From: PLOWO2-12-38-17 sp963709355
GTDB taxonomy: Bacteria > Planctomycetota > Brocadiia > Brocadiales > Brocadiaceae
DNA: 64,000 nucleotides
Assembly: GCA_963709355.1 (NCBI GenBank)
Contig: CAVPVY010000005.1
Coordinates: forward strand, 1,240,001 to 1,304,000
Direction: 5' to 3'
The notes beneath the pieces were generated by a model, which made no database searches, was not told the origin of the DNA, and saw only the letters and a program-made list of their open reading frames with translations. Both the position numbers and the translations under genes were made by a program. The first letter of the stretch is position 1; every line of letters begins with the position of its first letter. This document shows, piece by piece, positions 36,927 through 45,628 of this stretch.

Positions 36927-37460
36927 TCACGGAGCATAGTCCGGCCAGTTTTTATCCTTTTCTGAAATAGTACGAACATTAACATCTGGCCACTTAATTC
37001 CAAAATGCGGATCATTCCAACGCACACACCGCTCTGCAGATGGAGAATAAAATTGTGTTACAAAATAAAACACCTCCACATTATCCACAAGGGTCTGAAA
37101 ACCATGTGCAAAGCCTTTGGGCACATAAAGCATTTTATAGTTATTTTCCGTTAATTCTACTGCAAACCACTGCTTATAGGTATGGGAGTTTGGTCGTAAA
37201 TCAATAATTACGTCATACAGCGCACCCTTTGTGCATCTTACCAGTTTAGTCTCCTCATATGGTGCTGCCTGATAATGCATCCCCCGTAACGTACCTGCCT
37301 TTCTGCTTAATGAGAGATTGGCTTGAACTAGTCCTATTTCCAAACCGTTCGCTTCGAATTCCTTTTTGCACCATGTACGAGCAAAAAAGCCGCGCTCATC
37401 CTCTCTTTTTTCAAGTTCGATTACAAAAGCGCCTTTAAGATTTGTTTCCTTAAAGATCAT
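36927..37460 (-). CDS. rfbC: dTDP-4-dehydrorhamnose 3,5-epimerase-like (RmlC/RfbC family)
   Basis: 177 residues, normal family length. DERGFFARTW, GTLRGMHYQ (catalytic His) and YVPKGFAHGFQTL are diagnostic cupin motifs, and the conserved tyrosine lies in EVFYFVTQFYSP. These enzymes epimerise 4-keto-6-deoxy nucleotide sugars. In the present setting, behind a cytidylyltransferase, the substrate is more likely a CDP-linked keto sugar than dTDP-4-keto-rhamnose. It has a strong ribosome binding site, GAGGAGGTAGC, before the ATG. Confidence 0.88.
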   Translation of the reverse strand: MIFKETNLKGAFVIELEKREDERGFFARTWCKKEFEANGLEIGLVQANLSLSRKAGTLRGMHYQAAPYEETKLVRCTKGALYDVIIDLRPNSHTYKQWFAVELTENNYKMLYVPKGFAHGFQTLVDNVEVFYFVTQFYSPSAERCVRWNDPHFGIKWPDVNVRTISEKDKNWPDYAP

Positions 37461-37507
37461 GCTACCTCCTCTTCTATATATATTAATGGGTCGTTTTAAA
37501 CAATGTA

Positions 37508-38581
37508 TTATGCACCAGAAGATTTATTAGCCCATCCAAGATTTTCAGTCAATAAATCTTTATTCCTCAACTGTGACAAGACTTTTAGTCTCATGAACTT
37601 AGAGTTACGAAAATCCCCATCCTTAAATTCCATAGCCTCCAATCCGTTCTTCAACTCTTTTATCGTGGTTATTAAGTCAACCTTTGTTTGGTAATTTGGT
37701 GCTAATTTTTTAAAAAGATCAAAACTTACTTTATAGGAACGTTTATCCGGTTGAGCATCCCTGTTTATTGAGATATCCACATCTGGAATAACCTTTGCAA
37801 CGGCTTCAGCAAGGTCCTTCACCTGGTAATTCCATTCGTTACTACCAATATTTACAGCTAAAAATTCTCCGCCATTCGCTGCTTCTCTCTTTATTGCCCA
37901 ATCAATTGCCTGTGCCATATCCTTTATATTTATCAATGGTCTCCAGGGAGTTCCGTCACTTAAAATAGTAATTTTTTTAGAGACAACTGCGCATGCCACA
38001 AAGTCATTTAAAACCAAATCTAATCTTAACCTCTCACTCATCCCACAGGCTGTAGAAAACCTCAAACTTGTAATCACAAATCTTTTGTCTGCTATTTTCT
38101 CCAGGTCCTTCTCGGCTAAAACCTTAGATTTAGCATAAGCGGTAAGTGGATTTAATGGAGATTTTTCAGTCCTTGGGCCACCTTCTGCAAAACCATACAT
38201 GCTACAACTTGAAGCATAAACAAATGTTTTAACACCTGCTTCCTTTGCTTTTTTTGCTAACTCAATAGTTGCATGATAATTAATATCGAGAGTTACTTCT
38301 TCAAAAGTATTACCCATGGGGTCATTGGATATTGCTGCCAGATGTACTATTGCATCTATATCGCTCAGCAAATCTTTTGGTACATGTCTTACATCTGAAA
38401 AATATTGCATATCAACCCTGCACTCAGGAAGGATTTCTGTGGCTGTCAAACAATTTGCAAAATACCCCATATCGAGGCCAACCAGCTTTGCTTCAGGATA
38501 AGAAGCATTAAGCCGTTGCACAACGCACGGCCCTATATAACCCATATTCCCAGTAATTAAAATTTTCATAATGATTTTCAA
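37508..38581 (-). CDS. SDR-family nucleotide-sugar epimerase/dehydratase
   Basis: 357 residues, an extended short-chain dehydrogenase. KILITGNMGYIGPCVVQRL is the NAD-binding motif, ASSCSMYG and YAKSK supply the Ser and Tyr/Lys of the active site. Homologues in RfbF cassettes are annotated as NAD-dependent epimerase/dehydratases. Met5 at 38569 (MKILITG) is an equally plausible start. It lies 20 bp after the RfbF stop and ends about 48 bp before the RfbC-like start, so the four sugar genes form one operon. Confidence 0.85.
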   Translation of the reverse strand: MKIIMKILITGNMGYIGPCVVQRLNASYPEAKLVGLDMGYFANCLTATEILPECRVDMQYFSDVRHVPKDLLSDIDAIVHLAAISNDPMGNTFEEVTLDINYHATIELAKKAKEAGVKTFVYASSCSMYGFAEGGPRTEKSPLNPLTAYAKSKVLAEKDLEKIADKRFVITSLRFSTACGMSERLRLDLVLNDFVACAVVSKKITILSDGTPWRPLINIKDMAQAIDWAIKREAANGGEFLAVNIGSNEWNYQVKDLAEAVAKVIPDVDISINRDAQPDKRSYKVSFDLFKKLAPNYQTKVDLITTIKELKNGLEAMEFKDGDFRNSKFMRLKVLSQLRNKDLLTENLGWANKSSGA

Positions 38582-38600
38582 TTCAAATAAGGTTTATTTA

Positions 38601-39374
38601 TTACCATATTTTCCATGGTGCTTTACCCGAGTTCCATAACTCTTCTAAAAAATTCTTTTCCTTTAAAGTGTCCATACATGACCAAAAACCAGAATGACGA
38701 TAACCAAATAACTGATCTTCATGAGCAAGACGTTCAATAGGACTACGTTCCCAGATTGTTTCGTCGTTCTCAATATAATCGAAAACCTTGGAATTAAGAA
38801 CAAAATATCCCCCATTGATCCAACCTTTAACTTGCTCAGGCTTCTCATGAAATGAGGCAATTTGGTTACCTTCAAACGCAATTCTGCCAAAACGTTCAGG
38901 TGAATGCACAGTAGTAATAGTCGCTAACTTACCGTGTGATTTATGGAACTTCAGTAGGGCATTAATATCAATATCAGCTACCCCGTCACCGTAGGTAAAC
39001 ATAAACGTCTCTTCTTTTTCCAGCCAATTTTTAAGCCTTTTGAGACGTCCGCCGGTTTGAGTATATAACCCCGTATCAACGATATGAACTTTCCATTTAG
39101 GTTGATTTCCGTTATTGTGGATAATAGTATTTCCTGTATTCAAGTCAAGCGTAATATCATTATTGATAGCATAAAAGTTGAGAAAATACTCTTTGATAAC
39201 CTCAGCTTTATAACCTGCCGCAATGACAAACTCGTTTATTCCATGAACACCATAAATATTCATAATATGCCACAATATGGGTTTGCCACCAATCTCTATC
39301 ATAGGCTTAGGTCGTGAAACCGTTTCCTCTGATAACCGTGTACCAAATCCTCCTGCGAGAATAACTGCTTTCAT
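38601..39374 (-). CDS. rfbF: glucose-1-phosphate cytidylyltransferase
   Basis: 257 residues, the usual length. MKAVILAGGFGTRLSEET is the nucleotidyltransferase signature, with RPKPMIEIGGKPILWHIM and TYGDGVADIDI (metal site), and the C-terminal FWSCMDTLKEKNFLEELW typical of RfbF. It makes CDP-glucose from CTP and glucose-1-phosphate in the cytosol. It heads the sugar cassette and has a good ribosome binding site (AAAAGGGG). The expected partner CDP-glucose 4,6-dehydratase (RfbG) is not in this window; the SDR gene next to it might replace it. Confidence 0.94.
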   Translation of the reverse strand: MKAVILAGGFGTRLSEETVSRPKPMIEIGGKPILWHIMNIYGVHGINEFVIAAGYKAEVIKEYFLNFYAINNDITLDLNTGNTIIHNNGNQPKWKVHIVDTGLYTQTGGRLKRLKNWLEKEETFMFTYGDGVADIDINALLKFHKSHGKLATITTVHSPERFGRIAFEGNQIASFHEKPEQVKGWINGGYFVLNSKVFDYIENDETIWERSPIERLAHEDQLFGYRHSGFWSCMDTLKEKNFLEELWNSGKAPWKIW

Positions 39375-39779
39375 GGACTTACCCCTTTTCTTTTAAGCAT
39401 TCTCTTTCTAACGGAGATTATAATATTACCTAAAAGATTCAAACCACATTCCACAGAAACTTCTTATTACCTGAACAATGCCTTTGGACGCTGATTTGCG
39501 CAGATTTGCATTGATTTTTAGAAAAGTTAGCTCGGATGTAACATCACCTTTCTGGTTAAATCTTTATATAGCGTAACTGTCCGTTTTATCAGTGGCTATC
39601 AGCGTTCATATGCGTCTTATTGCCGAATTTAAGTTGTGAATTTTAACAGGAATTACCTTTTCTGTAAAATAAAAAATAAAATAAACAAAACTTCTTTTTT
39701 TGGCAAGTTTTTTTACAACCCCCTTCTTCCATGATTTTTTAGTGGGGGATGATTTGGTTGCAGCTTAGATGAGCTAGGA
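39375..39779. other. intergenic region with dispersed repeat words
   Basis: About 400 bp between the decayed tail of the propeller protein and rfbF. At 39490-39620 it holds the words CGCTGATTTGCGCAGATTTG and ATCAGTGGCTATCAGCG, a common form of dispersed intergenic repeat. No gene was seen. Confidence 0.45.
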
Positions 39780-40338
39780 TTAATTACCCAACACGGTAAT
39801 TGTATCCGTACTTTCATTGTTTGCCGCATCTCTGGCAGTTACGGTGACGGTGTTGGTTCCGGAAACGAGAGAAATACTGGCGATTGACCAGGATGTTGTT
39901 ACTGAAGATGTTCCGGAGGTACTGTTGGCTGGGTTTGTTCAAGTGACAGAAGTTACTCCAACATTGTACGAAGCGGTGACGGAGAGGTAAGGGTTGATTG
40001 AGTAGTTGAAAAAGTGGAGTTAGTGGTAGGGATGGTGATGGTTATCGTAGTTGTGCGATTGATAGCGAAGACTGCACCGGCTATCCCGCTGTCGTTGTAC
40101 CCGCCCAAGAATGCATGCGCCTTCACCGTCACACTGCAGGTCAACGTGAAGGGGCTGCTGTATAATGTCGAGGCGGTGGTCGGATCACTGCCGTCAAGTG
40201 TGTAATAATACTGGCACCCGCTGTGCCCGTGCTCAGCGTGAAGCTGAAGTCGCATGGGGGCTTTCCACTGGGCCTGTCCCGGAAGGACTGTAGTTGGCGT
40301 CGGTGGTAATCACCAGCTTGTCAATCACGAAGCCATCC
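39780..40338 (-). pseudogene. decayed C-terminal tail of the riboswitch-controlled propeller protein
   Basis: Past the premature end of the upstream frame, three frames carry the rest of the original protein. They give the end of the GH115_C-like module (HTVNVWMREDGFVIDKLV), a shortened chitobiase-like module (YYTLDGSDPTTASTLYSSPF), and an Ig-like module ending TVTARDAANNESTDTITVLG with stop TAA at 39780-39782. Lesions are a one-base insertion near 40410, a deletion plus a one-base loss near 40208-40250, and a TGA at 39939-39941 where TGG is expected. Confidence 0.8.
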
Positions 40339-43300
40339 TCACGCATCCATACATTCACCGTATGCACACCAGTAGAGGTAATGTTGAAAGTCGCTACCGG
40401 TCCGTCCATTGTGGGCCTCAGACCACGTCCAACTGCTTTCAAACCCTGAAATCCGATCACTGCTATCGGTCTCCGCCCCGTCCAACCCGGCATGACATGA
40501 ATCATCGCTGGCAGTCTCGCCAAGCCCGCGTATCCAAAGGTAGTGCGTCCCTGTATTGACAAATTCAACCTGGAAATCCAGACGTGGACTGTCGGTTACG
40601 TACCCCGTGTTCACAGTGGCGCCATTATTTGATGTGACACTAATTGCACTCTCGCCTGAATATCCACTGTTGAACGCTACCACCCAGTCGTGTCCTCCCT
40701 GTGAGATATTGGCATGGTAGTGCTCCGCTTCGATTGAGACAATGCCCTGCTGACTGGCGTCTTGTTGAAATGCCCAAGTGGTGTCGGTGACAACAACCGC
40801 GCCAGGCGGTGGTAATTTCCACGAGCCATGACTCGAACCTAGATGAATATAACTATCATACGGATTTACCGTCAAAGCCCAGGGAGTTATTTCTGGTCCA
40901 AGATTACCTGTAACGTTTGTCCATGTATCACCACCGTCTATCGAGCGAAAAATTCCATTTGCATGTCCCCACCTGCTGCCAGGTCTTTGACCAGCATATA
41001 AAACATTCGGGTCATTGGGGTCAACTGCTACAAACTGCATGTATAAATCTGGAAGCCAATCTTTAACCAATCCATTGGATGCGCCTTTTAATTCCCAAGT
41101 CGTACCATTGAGTATATAAATCCCTTTATAATCTGCTGCAACATAGAATTTATCGGGATTGTTAGGGTCAACCACTATTTGCCCAACAGAGCCAATCGAG
41201 ACTGGTATATCAGGGTATGGATTTGTCCATGTTGCACCTTTATCTGTAGATTTATATATTCTGGTGTTTGACCCAGACGATGCCAGCGAATATATTATAT
41301 CACCATTCCCTTTATACACAGCATTTACAGTCCTGGTGAGGACAGTATAGTTATTATTCGTTTGTATGCTGTCAAATCTATACTTACCAATATAAACAAT
41401 ATTGTTATTGGTTGGATGAAAGGCTGCAAAGCGATAATTATCATCTGTACCCTCTAAAGCAGTCCAACTAGGGCTGCTCGCATCTGCATTTCTTGTTATT
41501 ATAATACGCTGAGTAGAGTTGTTGCCATTTACGGTAACTATAATATTTGAACCTGCTGTCGGGTCAAAAGTCCCTGCCTTAGCAGCGTTTGAACCAAGAT
41601 ATGAGGGAACTTTTAGATTTCTAAAGACGCTGCCACCATCTTCTGTAAGGAAAACACCAGCATCTCCCAGAAACATGGCATATTTATTTGCACTATTCCA
41701 TCCTATCCTTGCTTGGTCTGTGTTTGAAGGGTCAGCACCCGCCCTGCCCCCTGAATAGCCTGTAGCTGAATAGCGAAAGTTTGCGCCGCCATCAGTAGAT
41801 TTTTTTATGTGGTTAAAGTCGCCTATTGCAAGTAAAATATTTTTATTGGTAGGGTGTGTTGCGATTGGATTTCTGAAATAAGTAAATGTTGCCGCAGAAC
41901 TTAGCCCCAGCACAGAACCAGAAACCCAACCATCTGCATTTTGTTCATCTGTGGTAGCTGGCTCATTCCACGTAGTGCCTGCATTTGTTGAATAGTAGAA
42001 TTTCTTATGATTAAATCCGACAAAAACGTAATTACTATCAACTGGGCTTACATTAATATACTCTGCCAAGTTACTAGAGTTACCAGCCAAAAATGTTGTC
42101 ATTGCAGAAGAATTAATATTGCTGAAATTTGCACCGCTATTTGTAGATTTATAAACCCCGCTATTCCCGCATGTAGCATAAAAGGTTGAGGTTGCCGTTG
42201 GCGCAATGGCAATAGCCCTTGGATAAGTTGGCAATCCAGCGCCAATGGTGGTAATTACAGGAGAACCATCGTCATTATCAACCACCTTCCTGATTTTATA
42301 AGTGGTATTATCAGTAGAAACGTACAGCGTTTTTGGATATGAACCATCTGTAGAAGTGCCAGCAACTGCCACATCTAAAACCTCTAGTGTACTAGCGCCT
42401 AACTGTGCAGGCGTTGCAACTGTAGTCCAAGTTGTACCAGCATTGGTTGACCTTAAAAGTCCTTCGTCTGCCGTACCAGCATAAATTGTATTGCTGCCAG
42501 TAAAGCAGATAAGAGAACCACCATTATCGCTGTACTGACGTTTTACCCAGTGAGACCTTACCTGCGCCCAAGTATTCCCGCCATCTAAAGTCCTGTATAT
42601 ACCTTGTTCGCCAGCGTCCAGGTTATCTGTCTCCATAGCTCCGCCAGCTGTAAAAACAACATTTTCGTTGAACGGAGAAACAACAATACATGAACCCCCG
42701 CATGCCCTGTAGCCAACGTGCTTCATGCCCCAAGTAGTGCCCCCATCCGTGCTTTTCCATACCTGAGAGGTATCAGTAACCAGATATGCAATGTTCGCAT
42801 TTGTAGGCGCATAGTTTATATCAAAAATCATCTGCATACCTTCACCGCCAGCTAAACCTGCCGTTTTCTGTGCTTGTGTTCTTATAGGTATCTGCTGCCA
42901 CTGTGCCTGCGTGGAGGTCGCCTGTGTTCTGGTTGCACTCAGGACATTGGTTTTGCCTCTTTTTTCACCAGCAATACTGCTCGAAGCCCCCCCAACTTCC
43001 CCATACTTATACCACGTCGTACAAGATACCCCACCGGTATTTATCCCTCCATCCGACGTCTCCGAACTTGTTGTCCCGTCTGCCTCTGACCCGGTCGTCC
43101 CCATGGACTGATCCCCATCTGACGATACGGTAAAGATGTATCCCTTACCGATTTCCTTCCTGCTCTTTAAGCGTATTTCATTCCCTGTGATATTAACATC
43201 GACGCTCCCGTCCCCTGACTCAACAAAAAAACCATCCGTACGCCCTACAGAGGTTACCGTCTCACCCGCATTGAGCGTTATAGCCCCCGACATCGTCAAA

Positions 43301-44634
43301 AATACCGCAAATAATTTTCCTGTCTTCGGATGACGTGAATACATAACATCACTACCCGCATAACTCTTTGTGCTTTGATAAACCATGCCATCCCATGACC
43401 GTTCACTGAGAGGCACATTATTGAGATTATCCCAGTTGGGTAAACACCTTATGAGTTTGAGTCGGGGATAGACTTCGGTAATACTCTGAAAGTCTGGCAT
43501 ATCTCCCCTGCCGCCAAACCGCCCAAACCAATTATACCAGGCGCCGTTAATGCCCGCCTTGGCAGCAAAAAGACGATTCTTATATTCATCCACTTCACCA
43601 GATTGAGAGCTGCCAACCCTACCCTTCGTAATATCTACCCCTGAATTAAAATTATTATCATCGTCAATAAATTCAGTACCTGCATATTCCTGGGATAGCA
43701 TATCCGGAGTCAATTCATCCTTATCGGTTCGGTCTTTTATTGAATATATATATTCGTCTAACTTTGAAGTGCTATACAGCCAATCAGGCTCAAATATACA
43801 CTTGGCATCAGGCCACTCTTGCCTTATCCTTGTATTTAACTGCTTGCGAAAAGCCGCATTTCCTTCTGTATATGTCGCATATTCATGAGTGATTGTCCCA
43901 TGCACCAAACCAGCATCTGACCCTGTCCAATAAGACAAGGTTACACCTGTGTTAAGATTTGATTTATTTGCATCATAGATATTGAAATCGCCAGAAAGCC
44001 TTGGCACATCTACCATGTATCCGCCAAAAGTAAATGGCAGATTTGTGTCTTCATAACTCTTTACAAGGCTAATAAATTGCTCAACAACATAATCAATAAC
44101 TGCTTGCTGCTGGAAATCCCATAGCACACCAAAACTTGTTTCCGAAGACCACCAACCTGTAGCCATATTGTTGGGGAATGTGTCCATACTCTTCCATACG
44201 GCATACCTTTCAAAAAAATCTATTTGTGACTGTGTATATAGGGACGCGGATGTTCCGTTAGGTGTCACCCTGGTAGTATCAATTTCCAGCTTCGTAATTG
44301 TGGGAATTAAATCTTGAAGCTTTTCGGGGTCAATAATATAAAATTTAAGCCCAGCACGGCTGGGAATATTGGCATATCGAGTTCTGTTTATAGCACCCGG
44401 AGCTAAGGTCGTATAGTCGTAACCCATTTGTTTTGGGTAAGTAATAGTTTCAATCGCTCCACCTTGACAAGCAATCCCATAAAAATTCTTCCAGCCTTCA
44501 TCCGCAGTAAGTTCTGTAGAACTATCCGCTGAAGCTTCGGCAATGCACAGCACATGTATATTTGTTACATTAAAAAGACAGGCTTGAGAAAAAACTAAAG
44601 ATGTTAACCCTAAAAGCTTAACTAGCAACTTCAT
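40339..44634 (-). CDS. large secreted protein: glycosidase-like domain, Asp-box propeller and GH115_C-like module
   Basis: 1431 residues in the open frame. The signal region ends about residue 25-35. Residues about 45-500 are a putative glycoside-hydrolase-like domain with no clear family (ATGWWSSETSFGVLWDFQQQ, GAWYNWFGRFGG). From about 560 on come at least nine Asp-box motifs (STDGGTTW, TLDGGNTW, STNAGTTW, STDKGATW, SIDGGDTW), giving a sialidase/VPS10-like beta-propeller. A GH115_C-like module follows (GIVSIEAEHYHANISQGGHD). The frame ends in a frameshift at about 40410; the original tail continues to 39780. A c-di-GMP-I riboswitch lies about 100 bp upstream, and AGGAGAAGTG precedes the ATG. 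Probably an extracellular polysaccharide-binding or -cleaving protein made in response to c-di-GMP. Confidence 0.8.
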   Translation of the reverse strand: MKLLVKLLGLTSLVFSQACLFNVTNIHVLCIAEASADSSTELTADEGWKNFYGIACQGGAIETITYPKQMGYDYTTLAPGAINRTRYANIPSRAGLKFYIIDPEKLQDLIPTITKLEIDTTRVTPNGTSASLYTQSQIDFFERYAVWKSMDTFPNNMATGWWSSETSFGVLWDFQQQAVIDYVVEQFISLVKSYEDTNLPFTFGGYMVDVPRLSGDFNIYDANKSNLNTGVTLSYWTGSDAGLVHGTITHEYATYTEGNAAFRKQLNTRIRQEWPDAKCIFEPDWLYSTSKLDEYIYSIKDRTDKDELTPDMLSQEYAGTEFIDDDNNFNSGVDITKGRVGSSQSGEVDEYKNRLFAAKAGINGAWYNWFGRFGGRGDMPDFQSITEVYPRLKLIRCLPNWDNLNNVPLSERSWDGMVYQSTKSYAGSDVMYSRHPKTGKLFAVFLTMSGAITLNAGETVTSVGRTDGFFVESGDGSVDVNITGNEIRLKSRKEIGKGYIFTVSSDGDQSMGTTGSEADGTTSSETSDGGINTGGVSCTTWYKYGEVGGASSSIAGEKRGKTNVLSATRTQATSTQAQWQQIPIRTQAQKTAGLAGGEGMQMIFDINYAPTNANIAYLVTDTSQVWKSTDGGTTWGMKHVGYRACGGSCIVVSPFNENVVFTAGGAMETDNLDAGEQGIYRTLDGGNTWAQVRSHWVKRQYSDNGGSLICFTGSNTIYAGTADEGLLRSTNAGTTWTTVATPAQLGASTLEVLDVAVAGTSTDGSYPKTLYVSTDNTTYKIRKVVDNDDGSPVITTIGAGLPTYPRAIAIAPTATSTFYATCGNSGVYKSTNSGANFSNINSSAMTTFLAGNSSNLAEYINVSPVDSNYVFVGFNHKKFYYSTNAGTTWNEPATTDEQNADGWVSGSVLGLSSAATFTYFRNPIATHPTNKNILLAIGDFNHIKKSTDGGANFRYSATGYSGGRAGADPSNTDQARIGWNSANKYAMFLGDAGVFLTEDGGSVFRNLKVPSYLGSNAAKAGTFDPTAGSNIIVTVNGNNSTQRIIITRNADASSPSWTALEGTDDNYRFAAFHPTNNNIVYIGKYRFDSIQTNNNYTVLTRTVNAVYKGNGDIIYSLASSGSNTRIYKSTDKGATWTNPYPDIPVSIGSVGQIVVDPNNPDKFYVAADYKGIYILNGTTWELKGASNGLVKDWLPDLYMQFVAVDPNDPNVLYAGQRPGSRWGHANGIFRSIDGGDTWTNVTGNLGPEITPWALTVNPYDSYIHLGSSHGSWKLPPPGAVVVTDTTWAFQQDASQQGIVSIEAEHYHANISQGGHDWVVAFNSGYSGESAISVTSNNGATVNTGYVTDSPRLDFQVEFVNTGTHYLWIRGLGETASDDSCHAGLDGAETDSSDRISGFESSWTWSEAHNGRTGSDFQHYLYWCAYGECMDA

Positions 44635-44640
44635 TACACT

Positions 44641-44701
44641 TCTCCTATCGAAATATCAAGCAAAAATGGCAGCCTGGCATTCTTCCATGAAGGATAGGAG
44701 A
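44641..44701 (-). promoter_or_regulatory. Shine-Dalgarno/anti-Shine-Dalgarno stem of riboswitch 1
   Basis: On the minus strand TCTCCTATC (44693-44701) is the exact complement of GATAGGAGA (44641-44649), which contains the ribosome binding site of the propeller gene. A nine-base-pair stem would hide the site. A small CTTCATGGAAG hairpin lies inside the loop. Confidence 0.7.
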
Positions 44702-44734
44702 TAAATACCTGAAGTTTACGGATACACGAACTTA

Positions 44735-44820
44735 CGTATCACGGCAACCTGGCAATCTTCATCCCATAGAAGACCCATGGCTTTGCGCCCTAACCTCACG
44801 GTTAGTTAGCCCTTTACAAA
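44735..44820 (-). promoter_or_regulatory. cyclic di-GMP-I (GEMM) riboswitch aptamer 1
   Basis: The minus strand carries, in order, AAAGGGCTAACTAACC, GTGA loop, GGTTAGGGCGCAAAGCCATG, GGTCTTC...GAAGATTGCC and AGGTTGCCG. The invariant GCAAAGCC joint and the AGGTTGCCG element (tetraloop-receptor strand and 3' half of P1/P3) identify the GEMM-I class. It lies in the leader of the propeller gene. Confidence 0.9.
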
Positions 44821-44892
44821 TTTGCTACTCCATTGTTTCTTTAGCTAAACACCCCCTTTTATCAAAAATACAACAGAACTAATCTCTGTATT

Positions 44893-45441
44893 TTATACAA
44901 GATTCAATCTTGTTTTTAGTTGAAATTTAATAAATGCTTGTTTTTTGAAATCCCATCTTACGGCAAAACCAGCGCCATCACTAGTCCACCAGCCTGTTGA
45001 TAAATTATTTGGAAGAGGACCTGTACGCTTCAATACCACATTTTGATTGTAAAAATCCATGTATGATTGTGAATATGCCTGCGTTGATCTCAGGTGATAA
45101 GTTAATCTTGTATCTATATTTCGTGAGTGGACTGGTAAAAATGGAGTTATGTAATACTGCTGGTCTATTAAAAGGAATTTGAGACCAATGAAGTCAGGAT
45201 TGTTTCTATATTCAGGAACATAACCCAACCTTCTGCTGGTTGAGTTGTACCCAATTTGCCCGGCGTGTCTGACATGAACTGCGGTAGAAGCATTTCCAAT
45301 CTGTATAGCAACAAACTTATTCCTGCTTTCGTCCGCAGGTAGATTTGCTACGTTAAAAAAACAAGGTTGGGAGAAAACTACTGTGGTGAGTAAAACCGAA
45401 CTAAAGCATGCTAAACCTATAAGCCTAACTATCGCCTTCAT
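44893..45441 (-). CDS. truncated paralogue of the propeller protein's N-terminal domain
   Basis: 182 residues. The signal peptide and the following sequence align with the N-terminus of the 1431-residue protein: both have a SQ(P/A)C(F/L)FNV signal end, GLKF(L/Y), and NN(L/M)(S/A)TGWW followed by RWDF or LWDF. The similarity stops soon after KKQAFIK, and the frame ends at 44893, about one eighth of the way along the paralogue. The rest of the gene is gone; the paralogue's own riboswitch begins about 70 bp beyond. The unit looks like a tandem duplication of riboswitch plus gene start. It has its own riboswitch and ribosome binding site, so a small secreted protein may still be made. Confidence 0.65.
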   Translation of the reverse strand: MKAIVRLIGLACFSSVLLTTVVFSQPCFFNVANLPADESRNKFVAIQIGNASTAVHVRHAGQIGYNSTSRRLGYVPEYRNNPDFIGLKFLLIDQQYYITPFLPVHSRNIDTRLTYHLRSTQAYSQSYMDFYNQNVVLKRTGPLPNNLSTGWWTSDGAGFAVRWDFKKQAFIKFQLKTRLNLV

Positions 45442-45447
45442 GGCACT

Positions 45448-45508
45448 TCTCCTATTAAAGGACCAAACAAAACTGGCAGCTTGGCAGCCTTCAATGAAGA
45501 ATAGGAGA
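45448..45508 (-). promoter_or_regulatory. Shine-Dalgarno/anti-Shine-Dalgarno stem of riboswitch 2
   Basis: TCTCCTATT (45500-45508, minus strand) is the exact complement of AATAGGAGA (45448-45456), which holds the ribosome binding site. Compared with riboswitch 1 the terminal pair has changed from C-G to T-A on both strands, so pairing is preserved by a compensatory change. Confidence 0.7.
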
Positions 45509-45541
45509 TATATACCTGAAGTCTACGGATACATTAACATA

Positions 45542-45628
45542 AGTATCACGGCAACCTGGCAATCTTCTTCTTCATAGAAGACCCATAGCTTTGCGTCCCA
45601 ACCTCACGGTTAGTTTGCCCTTTTCAAA
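45542..45628 (-). promoter_or_regulatory. cyclic di-GMP-I (GEMM) riboswitch aptamer 2
   Basis: The minus strand reads AAAGGGCAAACTAACC, GTGA, GGTTGGGACGCAAAGCTATG, GGTCTTC...GAAGATTGCC, AGGTTGCCG. It fits the GEMM-I consensus even better than copy 1 (GGGCAAAC and GGGACGCAAAGC intact). It precedes the truncated paralogue by about 100 bp. Confidence 0.93.
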
